NCBI GenBank assembly: GCA_009746045.1
Contig: RPFO01000114.1
Coordinates: 613,719 to 675,718, forward strand
Origin: Mesostigma viride
Taxonomy: Eukaryota; Streptophyta; Mesostigmatophyceae; Mesostigmatales; Mesostigmataceae
Reading direction: 5' to 3'
Length of the DNA stretch: 62,000 nucleotides
Position numbers and translations under genes: made by a program
Notes under the pieces: generated by a model
Database searches by the model: none
What the model was told of the DNA's origin: nothing
Seen by the model: the letters and a program-made list of their open reading frames with translations, nothing else
Shown: positions 43,201-55,200 of the stretch, in pieces
Layout of the letters: the number at the start of each line of letters is the position of its first letter
Position numbering within the stretch: the first letter of the stretch is position 1

Positions 43201-46200
43201 CCTACCTCTGGTGCTGTACCCCCAAGACGTTCTTTTCCTGCTCCTCTTGCTCGCCCTTCGGTAGATAGCCTTGTTTTGGTTTCACTACCTCCATCTCCCC
43301 CTCGTCCTACGGTGTCATCCTCCTCTAGTGTAGATACTCCTCTCACCTTAGAGTTTGGCTCCCTATCCATTACTGTTATTAAAAAGGATTGATTTTACTT
43401 GTTTTCCTCTCTTGGGACATTAAAAGTTTTTCCTTTTTGCTTTCCTTGCTTTAAATTAGGGCGTTGTCCTCCTCCTTATTGCAACCTTAATTGTTTTTCC
43501 TCAAACTGAACATGGATCTAGTGGGTGGAGAGATGTCACCTATACCTACCACTAATAATTCTAATAATGCCAACAACAATAATAATAATAATAATAATAA
43601 CAATCGTCGTCCCTCTGTCACCCCTCCTACCTATGAACAACGTATGCAAGTCAGATTTAGTGATGACCCTTCCCTTACCTTGAACCAGGCCCCTGCCCCT
43701 CTTGCAACCTTGGCTCAACCCCCCAGCAGGTCCTCACTAACTAACAATGTTTCTAGGCCTCCTTCCCACTCTGTGCCTTCCATGCCTGCTTTTAACACGG
43801 GTCGTACCTCTGCCCCTGTCGGCCCCTCTGGGCACCCTAGTGCAGTTCCATTTTACCCACCTGCTTCCTGGTCCTACCCTGAGACGGCCTATGAGGCAGC
43901 CCAGGTCCCTACCCGTGTGGCTGATTTAGAAGTAATAGTGATTTCAACACCATGCCCCTAGATGATAGAAATTATGATCATTTTGCCTACTCCTCTCTTC
44001 GTGAGCAATATACTGTTCCTTTCTCCTATGGGCACCAGTCTGAAACGGTGGCCCCTTCTCGACCCCTACCCAAGACTTTTCCTCTTCCTTCCTTCTATCC
44101 CGCTTATGTAGCAGTGGAAGATAGTGGCCCTATGGGAAAAACTGACTCTTCTAATCCCCCTAAGCCCCCTGCTCTTCCCCTCTTTGCTAACCTTCCCAAG
44201 CTGGATGTCAAGTCTACCCCTCAACAGTTTTTCACCTTTATTATGTTGCTTACACAGAACACGGAGTCGTGGCAGAATCATAATAGATGGCGTCTTTCTG
44301 ATGCTGTATTAGTTCCTCACTATCTCACAACCTGTATTACTCCTGAGCTTGCTAACCTCATTCAGTGTGAGTCTTTGGCCTCTCATGCCTACCCTAACTC
44401 TGTAGCAGAATTGTTTAAGCGTTTAGAGAACCATTTAGTCCCTCACTATCTTACTACCTGTATTACCCTTGAGCTTGCCAACCTCATCCAGTGTGAATCC
44501 TTGGCCTCTCATGCCTACCCTAACTCAGTAGCAGGATTGTTTTAGCGGTTAGAGAGCCATTTAGTTCCTCCTGATGCAGATTGGCAGGATAGATTAGCCT
44601 TTGGTACTTTGCAGCAAGGTACTAAACCGTTTAAGGAATATATGAAAGAACTTGATGCACAGATGGTACGAATTAGGGATTTGTCGGGCGCAGAAGTACG
44701 TGCTCGTTTCCTTCAAGGCCTCAGTAGACCCTTATTACGTGAGGTAAAACGCCAGTTCTCTGCCTACCGTTTCACTGATCTGCCCCTCAAGCATGTGCGA
44801 CAACGTCTATTAAAGAGTAGCAGATTTCTTTACCACTCCTCTTCCTACCCATCTCCTCCGTGTTGCTGATTGCATGTATGCTCATGCTCCTTTGTGTACT
44901 AGGGTTCATAACCTTGTCCTCACTCCTGAAGAAGAATAGGCATATGTAGAAGAATTCGATATTTGCGTTACAGATATATCTGCATTGGATGTGTCTCACA
45001 TCTCGTGTTATCATTGTCATGAGGTGGGCCATCTTAAGGCGGAGTGCCCCAAGTTCCTTTCTGGTGCTCCCCCTCATCCCGATGCTCGCCCTCCTCGTAC
45101 CCCTCAGCGTGCTCCTATTCGTCCCACTCCAGGACGCATTCCCTCAGCTACCCCTAGTAGGCTGAATGTTGTGCAGACAGGACCCTCAGGGTTCCCCTAT
45201 GATAATCAGGCTCCTGCACCCTCTTCGCTCCCTCGCGACCCTCCAGCAGTGGCTTTTTCGCCAGGGACTTCTTCGGGGTTAGTCCCAATGGATGTGGGGG
45301 GGGAGGGGGAACAGTAGGCCTGTCAGCCGGGGGTAACCTGGACAGGTCCTTAGATAGTACCCCAGATAAAAATTTTTGCTGCCTGTTTTTATAACCTCTG
45401 TAGGAGCTGAATCATCCCTACCACTACGTGTGCGTCCTCTTATGTTCTTGAATGGTGGCTTAACCGTCCCTCATACTGTTGTAGACCCTTCTGCATGCTG
45501 ATGAACTCTTGAATGTCTCTGTGTTAGTGGATAGCGGTGCGGCTAGCTCCTTTGTGAGCGAGGCCCTAGTTAGGCGTTTAGGACTAGTCCCTACCCCTCA
45601 CACAAAAACTGTCACTGTCATTATGCTGACGGTCGCACCAGTCATTCCCCGGGTACGGTGTCCTTCCCCTGGTCATACAAGGACGTACTGTCAACCTGAC
45701 GGCCACTATAGGCCCTATCACTACAGCTGATGTATTACTAGGATTAGATTGGCACCAGGATAATAAATCACTATTAATTATGATACTATGGTCATTTGGT
45801 TTCCAGATAGCTCTTACTGGGTACCAGAACGTCATTATAGATTAGAAAATTTATCCTTGGTAGATATTACTCCTCCTACACCTGTTGATCCTCCTGTAGA
45901 CCTATACCTGAAGTATAATGTCAATGACGAATTGCGATCTGAATTAAAGGAATATGGATACCTATTATGTATGTTCCTTCAGTTAGAAGTACAGGAGATA
46001 CCTATCACTAATAATAGTGTGGATATAGAGGTAAATACAGTGGATACAATAGGAGTGGATTTACTGAAAATGAAATAGTAAGATACATGGCTGTGATAGA
46101 TTCCTCAAAAGTTTTGAAGAAAAGACTCCTTCTTATCCTCCTCCTCGTTCTGTTTTACACCGTGTAGTTATCAAAGACGGTGCAGTTCCTACGCACTCTC

Positions 46201-49200
46201 CGATGTATAGAATGGGCCCTACCGAGTTAAAGGAACTAAAACAGATTTTAGTGTCATTATTAGAAGCAGGATTAATAGAGCCTAGTAACTCTCCCTACTC
46301 AGCTGGTGTCCTGTTAGTTCCTAAGCCAAATGGCAAGTTTCGCCTAGTTACTGATTATAGGAAGTTGAATGATATTACTGTGAAGTCTAAATACCCTCTC
46401 CCTCGTATTGATGATATATTTAATAAGGTTAAAGGTTCCACTTGTTTCACAGTACTAGATTGTGCGGATGGTTTTTGGCAGTTGCGGATAGCTCCTGAGG
46501 ATTGCCATAAAACCGCCTTTGCTACCCCTTTTGGTCATTACCAGTTTAGAGTAGCGGCTATGGGACTCTGTAACTCGCCTGCCTCTTTTCAAATGTTAAT
46601 GAATGAAGTGCTTAGACCCGTTATGGGAAATTCTCACCTTCCTCAGGTGTCCTCTGATCTAAAGGATCCTTCCTTCTCCTCTGTTTCCTTATCTGAGCAT
46701 GACCGTTCTTGTGCTCAAGCGTACTTAGATGATATTCTTATTTACTCTCCTGATTTTGAAACGCACCTACGTGATTTAAAGAAAGTATTAGAAATAATGG
46801 CTGAAAATTCTTTGTGGGCGCGCCGTGCTAAAGTTCGTTCGGGTAGGAGTGTCCCATTTTTAGGGCACGTTCTGTCTGATGCCGGGGTCGCTACCGACCC
46901 GGATAAAACTAAGTCAATTCAGGAATGGCCTACCCCTACCGACGTTAAAGGTGTACGTAGTTTTCTAGGAATTGCTTCTTACTATAGGCGTTTTATCCCG
47001 CGTTTCGCAACTATAGCAGCCCCTATTAATCATTTATTAAAGAAGGATATCCCCTTTGTTTGGAGTAGTGAATGTCAGTCGGCTTTTCAGTGCCTAAAAT
47101 CCCTACTCCTTTCCCCTCCTGTACTCATCCTACCCGATACTACCAAACCCTTTGTGGTAGCTACAGACGCTAGTAAGGTAGTTATAGGGGGCGTCCTTCT
47201 CCAGGATCAGGGTCAGGGCTTACAGCCAATTGAGTATATCTCTAGGACAATGCTCCCCGCGGAGCGTAACTATCCTGTACACCAGCAGGAACTCTTAGCT
47301 GTGGTGTATTGTTGCCACGCGTGGCAGCACTTTCTTAAAGGTGCCCAATTTGATGTTTGTCTGAATGAACCCTGTGAGCTAGATCCTTATAGATTAGTTA
47401 TACAAACGGATCATCGTCCCCTTACCCATCTGCTCTCCCAACCCAACCTTACCCCTCGTCAAGCGCGCTGGATGGAGTTTTTAGCACAGTTTTCCCCTTT
47501 TAAACTTCGGTAGGTTAAAGGTGTAGATAATATAGTGCCTGATGCCCTCTCCCGCCGCGCAGATTATTCCTTTTTCGAGGACTTAGATGTTCTCAATACT
47601 ACTCTAGTTCCTACCACCCTTGGTGTAACCCCTTATGGTGAACTACCGGATGATGAACATTATGCCTACCTCTTTCATACTGTTGTTCGCATGCCTGACC
47701 TCCTTTCTCAGGTAGGACTCTCTCTCCCGTGTGAGGCCCTTCCTGTGGTCTCTGTGGGGGGGAGGGGAAAAATAAAATTTCTATATCGCTTAGCCATATA
47801 GCGACTAGGTCAGGAAAGTCCTATGATATAGATACTCTTTAAACCTGATATAGATACTTCTGTAGCGATGCCTACCTCGGATCTCGAACGCCTTACCAGT
47901 AGATTTACGGCCACTGAGCCGGAAGCTTTAGCTGCTATTGCCTCCCATCCCCAACAGTTAGGTAAATACCCCTGTAAGTTTGTAGGTGGTTTTTTTTTAT
48001 ATGTGCAGTTAACAGATTCTCCCCCTCAATGGCGCCTTTATGTCCCTCCTATCTGTCGCTCCTCCTTGCTTGTTGAGTTGCATGATTTAGTTGCTCACAA
48101 GGGCGGTAAACGGGTACGGGATTTGGTAACCCATTCCTACTACTGGCCCTCCCTCTTAAAGGATGTAGATGCAATTTGTAGGACCTTTTAGAAAGAATAA
48201 TAAGGGTAGAGATCCTTGTGTTTGTAGATTCCCCTGTTCCGTCATCGTCGGCGTCGACGAGACGCGTGTCGGTGGAGCCGTCTCCTATCCCTCTGGACGT
48301 ACGTGGGTCCAGAGTCTGCCAATCTTGCGGCTACCGTGTCTGCAAGGCAGGCCTAGATCCAGTCCTTAGCCTCGGCATTCGGGGCATTCTTGGCGCCTCA
48401 GTCGCCCGCTGTCGTTGCGCCTGGTGTGGCGCCTGTTGCTGCTGCTTCGCCTACCCCTCATGTTGCCTCGGCGACTGCGGCTTCGCCTGCGCCCCAGGGC
48501 GAGCCCTCGGTCGCTGCGGTTTCGCCTCCTGCTGCCTCCGCGCCTGCGGTCGCCTTACCTGTGCCTCCGTGTGAGCCTTTTGCCGCGGCGATTTCGCCCG
48601 CCGTCGCTGCTTCCGGGCCTTCCCAAGCTCCGTCGCAGCCGTTGCGGGGCTTCTTTGGTGACACGAGTGGGCTGCCCAGGCTCTGGGAGTGGGGCCCCCC
48701 CTTAGAGGATTCCAGTGCCGGACTGGAGTCTTGATGGCAGTCAGTTTTTTTTGTAAGGTGCCTGTCCCTACGGGCCCAATTTTCAACATGCGGCCCGAGG
48801 GTGCGCCTCCAGCGGAGGCCATGTCGTCAGCCGCGGTTGCAGGTCCGTCGCGGCCTCATGCGGTGCCGGCTCCCTCTGCGCCTGTGCAGGATCCTACCCC
48901 TGTTTCGGTTCCTACTCCTTCGGCCCCTCGCTCGCTGGCCACGGTTGTTAGGACCAGCGGTGTTGATCAGCGCGCTCTCCGCGCTGCCGACTCCCTATGG
49001 GAGTTGTCCCAGGGCGACCGGGAACGTGCCCCCTCCGTGGTGCATTTTACGCCGGAGTCGCGAGATTCGCCCGTTCCCGGATATGGTATGTTAGCGCTTG
49101 CGTGCCGACAGTGTGACCTCCCGCGCGTCGCTCCGGAGCTGTCCATTTCGCCCATGTCCTACGGGTTCTCCCAGGTGTGTCGGGCGCCGCGGGACCGTGG

Positions 49201-52200
49201 CCTACCCATTGACTGATCGGCCTCCTTTCGATATGGTTATTTTAGCTGATCCTGTGTTCCAGGGCGAGATCCTGGTTCGGCGAGTCCTGTATCGCTAGGC
49301 TAGGCGTCCCAATGACTTGGACACCTACGGTGGTTTCCAGTGGGCTTACCCTCCGCCTCTGGGCATTATGGCCTCAGATGCCCTTACGGTAGAGTTTCCT
49401 GCACGGTGCCGGGTGCTACGTACGGCGCGATTCTCCTGCAGCCCCTCCTGGAGTGGGATGCCCGTCGTCCAGCGCCCCTCCCGGGCCAGGGCCTGGACTC
49501 CCGTGGCCATCCTCCCCCTCGGGCTAGCGACTACCTAGAGACGTTCGGGTCGCGACAGTGCGCTCGTCGGTGGCGCTCACGTGAGGTTCGGCACATCCGG
49601 TTGTGGCCGGCTAACGTGGAGCCTCTGATAGATCTGTTCTTCCCTACGGGTTTGCGTCCCCGGATCCGGTACCATCGCCTACTCCTGCGGGCTCTCTGTT
49701 TGATCGCGGTAGAGCCTTTCCTATGCCTCTTTGCCTGTGGCTTCATGGAGTGGGCCCGTGGCCAGGTCGTTCTTACGCAGCATAGGTATTAATGGGCCTT
49801 TCTGGGCCTTTTTCCTGATGGCGTGTGGGCCGATGTTTTCCTCACTGTAGATAGGCATGACAAGGCCGATGATGTGGCCCACTACCAGGCGTATCTGGAT
49901 GTTCTGCTGGCCTCGCGTGGCACTTACCAGACTGATGGCAACTAGATAGAGGGCCTTAGGCCCGACCTGAGGGTGTTGTCCCTCCGGTATATAGAGTCGC
50001 CCTCATATTCTGGCCAGTTGATTGGTCGTTCTTGGTCCTTGGTACTGATTTGTTTACTCTGTGTGTCCTGCCCAGTGCCGTCCCCCCCGGCAAGGACTCC
50101 GTTCCAGGCAGTTAGGGGAACCTCCCACCAGGCTTGGTGCTGGCTAACCCTACACCACCCGGCGTGGTGGTGGAGACCGTGTGAACTATTGGTGCTTTGT
50201 ATCTTGGATGGCCTATCGATTGTGTTGGTGTGTGCTGGGTGCATTAGGTTTTTCCTACCCCTTTGGTTTCCTCCCCGTGCGTAGGGAGAGGGCTCCCTAC
50301 CTTTGTGGGGGGGGAGGTGTTACGTCGCGTAACTTTTGTTGTTGTTACGGACGTAAATTAGGTCACTGTTGCCTCAGCCATTCCGGAGCAGTTCGCTGAC
50401 TTTCCTAGGCTTACGTTTAGTAAGGACCTTTTGGCCGGTCGGTACCGGGCCTTGTGACGTGGCAATTGTACAGTATGGTGGTTCGGTGCAGTCGCGCCGC
50501 GCTGCGTACTTTAGTAGTGGTCCTTTTATCCTGCGTGTGAACCTTGTGGACGTGCGTTGGTCCTGTGGGCGAGGGTCGATGTCGGCCCGAGCATACACGC
50601 CTGTCGGCGATCATTTATGCAGCAGTTGTCCTTCGTGAATGGCACTCGGCGTGTGTTAAATGAATTAACCCTTAATTTGTACTGAGTCCGTTTTCGTGGC
50701 GCCAGTTGAACTCGCGCCACTCTAACGGACTGAGTTTGTGGCAGAACCAGGCGCCGCGCCAAAAATAATTCAACGGTCAAACCTGGGGGGATCGAAAGAT
50801 CTAGACGTAAGCTATGCCTGGCACTATTCAGACCGTACTTTGGACAACTGGCCAGGGAGATACACTCAATCAAAGTTGGGGGGGTACCATGGTCAATCGG
50901 GACCGACGTGAATGAAAATAATTGACTTCCGCGGCTATGGCGGTGCAGGCAAATGACTGGTACGAGAGCATGGCTTGGAATTTTGAACTCAAATCTTGTA
51001 GTAATTATCCTTGAGTGTTGTAAAGGTTATATCTCTGGCCGTGAAGCGTCTGGATGTGCGCAAGTATGTCTCTAGGTTCTAATCGGTGCGGCAGATCCTG
51101 TCAGCGGTCAGGCGGTGACAGTGCGTATGCTACCTGTTGTTCGGCAGCAAACGTCCATATATTTGCGCGTGGATAGACTTGTTACGTTATTCTTGACATG
51201 TTTTATTAGCGATGACGGCCAGGAAAGGTTCGAGGCTATGTCCGTGAGGTGGGAGTGATGGCTCCCGCACAGCAGGTAATCTGCGGTTTCGACCTGGTAC
51301 GTATTAACATGTTAGCGTTTATACATTACAGTACCAAGTCGTCCTATCGTTTATAAACTAGTTGTAGACATGTAATCGATGGTTTTTGCTTGTCGTTTTG
51401 TTGCTTTAGTGCTTGTACGCGTTCGCTTGTGATGGTTGGGGAATACCACTATGTCACGCAGATTTTGGACCAGATTTGATTGCTATTAGCTGAGGCTTCA
51501 ACGAAACCAGTGAAGTAGCGTTTGGTATTGTCTCTAAACATGGTGGGCTTGATAACGGGGTGCTTTTCCCTGCACAGACATAGCGAGACAAGTGGTTTTC
51601 TGGCCAGCTCTAGGCATTGCTTCTTGGTTTGCTGGCCCAAGTTATCCTTCTGCTTGTGCGTCCATAATGCATGCAAGAAACATGAATGGCCAGGGCCTGC
51701 TTGCATGGAAGCATAACCAGGTTAGTTCTTTTGTTTTTTCTATCATTGCCAATCATTGGAATTGCTTTATAGTGTGTTGGATGCATTGATAATGTAGCTC
51801 CTTGTGAACCCGTTATACGCTTGGTTTGGGGCCTTGGCACAAGCTTTATACTTGTTGTATAGCATGCTGTTGTGACTTTTAAGCTGGAAACGTGTTTGGG
51901 AATCCATGTGTGGCCATCTATGATGTTTTTTGCCACGTTGGAATTGAATGCCTGTACGGTAGTGCTAGCAAGACACCCCAAAATAACTGCACCCGTTATA
52001 ACGGTCTGAGCTATTTTGGGCTGTATGCTAGCTAGCCTGTGCAGTTCTATGGCATATCATGTTGTGAATGCATCTATGGCATGCCTGTGATTATCTTAAA
52101 CTCCCCTCAAAGGGCCAGGGTCGGCAGATTTTGAGAAATGGTCCATATTGCATTATATATCTCTTGAACCCCATCTGCACCGTACCCCCTTGGGGGGGGT

Positions 52201-55200
52201 GCTATTTATAGCAGCTGTGGGGCATAGATATGTGACCAATGACATGACCCCAAAGTTATTTGATATAAAAGCATCCTTGGTTCCAAGGGTGGGCCAGAAA
52301 ATGTTATTTGGCTAGATACTCTCATACTTACTAAGATGCCCATACTCAGTCCGTTCTGGTGGTTCCAGTTGACACAATTGAAGGGTTAACACATTTAGGC
52401 TTGGGTCACGGCAGTGTAGTATTGTTTCCTTCGTAGTACCCTGGTTTTATTCGGTATATGGCGTATTATAAGGGAATGCATTGAGAAGCAGCGTCGTCGC
52501 GTCCTAGGTCTTATAGCCAATATAGCTCCTCACTCCTAGGTAGGTGCCTCATCACTAGTTTAGGTAAGGTTAGGCGAGATGTTTGGGATAGAGTCGAGCC
52601 AGGGCGTAACAGTGTCCGACAGATGGGAATGAGGCCTCGTCAGGATTCATGGGGACCCCCGGTTGAGGGGACCCCCGCCCTCGCCTCGGTTTCTTTGGGT
52701 CTGGGTGACGATCCCGTACCGTCGTCAGGAAGGACGGTTGTGATGACTTTGCCCCCCCGCTCGACGGGGATGGAGCAATGCCCGAACACGATACTGCTGA
52801 ATGAGGATGACGATCCGGAGCCGTCGGCTGACACGGATTTTGTTGCGAGCACCCCACTGCAGAAGAGGTTTTTGGAGGCTCGTAACGTGGAGGGTCCGCC
52901 GAAAGTCTCAGGTGGAGGGCCGGCGTTTGCCGGATTGATGCGCCCGACTGAGGTGGTCGATGTTGAGGCGCCGCCAGGGACATCGACCGCACCGTTGACC
53001 GCATTGACGGATATCTTCGATCGACCAAGGATGCCCTTCCACGCTCCAACGGTACATTCGGCCGGTAAATTTCATTTTCAATAAACGAGTTTTATAAGTA
53101 CCTTAAGGGGACTCGGCGCGGCGAATTTTTTCCGCGCCAAAAAAATTCCGCGGTACCCTCCGTACCGTGAAAAGTGGGTGCACGGTGCGCGCACCCCTTG
53201 CGGAAGTGGCCATGGCGACTGCTTTTAGACGAAACGTGACAAATCTGGCTCGCGGAAAGCAGAAAAAATGCTCGATTGTTGGAGAAAATTAGTTACTGAT
53301 TCTACTTTATGGTGGGATGGTTGCGATCTATAATGTCGTGGGCTTTTTTTCTTTACCATCGGCAGGGGGGGTCCGGCCTGAATTTCTGTCGGGATGAATA
53401 AAGTATAATGGATGCCTGCAGGTGTGATTGTCGATTGTTGCCAGTTTTGATGGTCCTAATGGAAGCTAGTTTAATGATGTTTCTAAAGCCGTAAAAATTC
53501 CCGCTGCTATCCTTACCTTTCCCGTCATTTTGCGGTAAGATAACATTAGGCCTGCGCGATGCGCGCCCGACCTCTCCATGAAAGGGTGGCCTTTCTTGTG
53601 CGCCTGGGCACGAATAAATGCCCGTTATGGTACGTTCTTGTATTAAACGTCCTAAGATAGCGCTTTCCTGCTTTCTTAGCTCGTTGAGCGTAAGCTTTTT
53701 GCCTTCTTTCCGGCCAGATGCAGCCATGAACTTGCGGGTCCTGGCGCTGCATCGCTAGATTCCTGGATGTTTTTTAGCAAGTTCGTCTGTGACGTGGCTG
53801 GCTTGCTGCAGCGCGTGGCCCACAACCTGTCGGGAAGGTGTAATGCTTTTATTTACATGCTTCTCTGAAATTTCTTTTGCTTTATAGACAGTTGTGTTCG
53901 AGGAAATTCACGCGGTCTTCCTAAGCAGCGGCATCATTTTCCCCAGACACTGACGAGCTGGCACCTGTCTCCTAAAGAAAGTGGCTCGTCCTTGTTAGAA
54001 AGGAGGCAGTGTGCATTTTGCGGGACACAATGCTTTGGTGGCACATGCGTCAGGTAGGTTGTTCCAATGGTCTCTTCACCTTTCCCACTGAGTAAATGAT
54101 AGCCTTTGTCATGCTAACCAGAGCAGCTAGCCACAGGTTGGCTGGATAAAAAGTCAGCTTATTTTCTCTTTATATACTGCATGTGTGGTCCTCCACATGT
54201 CCGGCTTGTTGGGCATTTTGGAACAGGGTTTTTAATGTGTTGTTGGGTGGAACAACTTGGTTGTTGGCACAAAATCGCACATTATTAGCCTGAGATAGGC
54301 ATGACATATGCTGCTCAGGCGTGTCGTCCTACCAGCCTTGTTGATAAGGGTAGACTCACAAGGCTGGCTGTGCCGATGGAGGGGTGGGGCGTATGACGCT
54401 CCGGACATCCTCCTCACACTCCGTGATCAAAGTGGGCATGTTTTTGGGTGTCTAGGGTAGCAAAACAGATGTCATTTTGGCTCAGCACTAGCTCAATTCT
54501 CTTTTAGCGTCTACCCAGGTGGCATCACAGGAAAATCAATAACTTGAGCTACGCTTGTCAGAATGAGCTCAAATTTTGGCAGTGTGTTTCCCCCCACTCA
54601 GTGGAATTTAAAATGTATGGATGACCCAATCTGATGTGTTAATGATTTGATTTATTTTTTTTTGCTAAAAAAAGTACCCATTTTGCGGGAAAATTAATAA
54701 CTCAAACAAATGTGACCATTTTGGCCATGTAAATAGCCCAGCTTTTAAAAAAGTGGGGGAACTTTGCAGAAATGTATGGGCAGGTCATTTAGACAAGTGG
54801 TTTGTCTTGGGCAAAATATCTCATAAATAGCGTCTTTTTCTATTTTTAGCTCGCCACCGGTGCGTGGTTGGGGGTAGTACCCCCAACAAGTGGTGGTATG
54901 AATGTCCAAACATCATATTTATGGTACCCAATCATCACTAGATGGTTCCCATGTGCATTGGAACTGATACTCACTAAAGTCTGTTTTTCAGGCTTTTGGA
55001 CGTGCGAGTCCCCTTAATATATTTCTACATAAGTTTTTTTGCATCAGTCCATGGCTTCATTGATTTCTCACACGACCCTTCCGTATTCATGTTAATTGGC
55101 ATGTGCTTACGTGCAGGGAAAGGCGAAGAAGAAACTCCAGTTCGGTTTCCCCGTGGATCCGCGTCTGGGACTGTGTCCAGAGAGGCCGGCCGTGTTGTTG

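Larger units (their letters stand above)
41788..52611 (+). mobile_element. Ty3/gypsy-type LTR retrotransposon, defective, recent
   Basis: The element starts TGTTACG and ends CGTAACA and is flanked by the direct repeat GTGTC (41783-41787 and 52612-52616). Copy A has the uninterrupted site GGTCGTGTCCGACAG at about 10911-10925. Order inside: 5' LTR, primer-binding site, gag with zinc knuckle, protease, reverse transcriptase and RNase H, integrase N-terminal part, a 2.1-kb GC-rich accessory stretch, a purine tract, and a 3' LTR split by another transposon. RT before integrase is the gypsy order. Frameshifts and stops interrupt gag, protease, the RNase H end and integrase, yet the LTRs look identical, implying recent movement with help from an intact relative. 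Confidence 0.93.

Noticed and set aside
49973-50284. Env-like gene in the gypsy-type element
   Set aside because: Two hydrophobic stretches downstream of pol are not enough; there is no signal peptide, cleavage site or splice acceptor that I can support.
51449-51981. Minus-strand frames inside the TTAA element as a transposase
   Set aside because: They are short, carry no DDE/DDD-type motif and sit in a 1.7-kb non-autonomous element.
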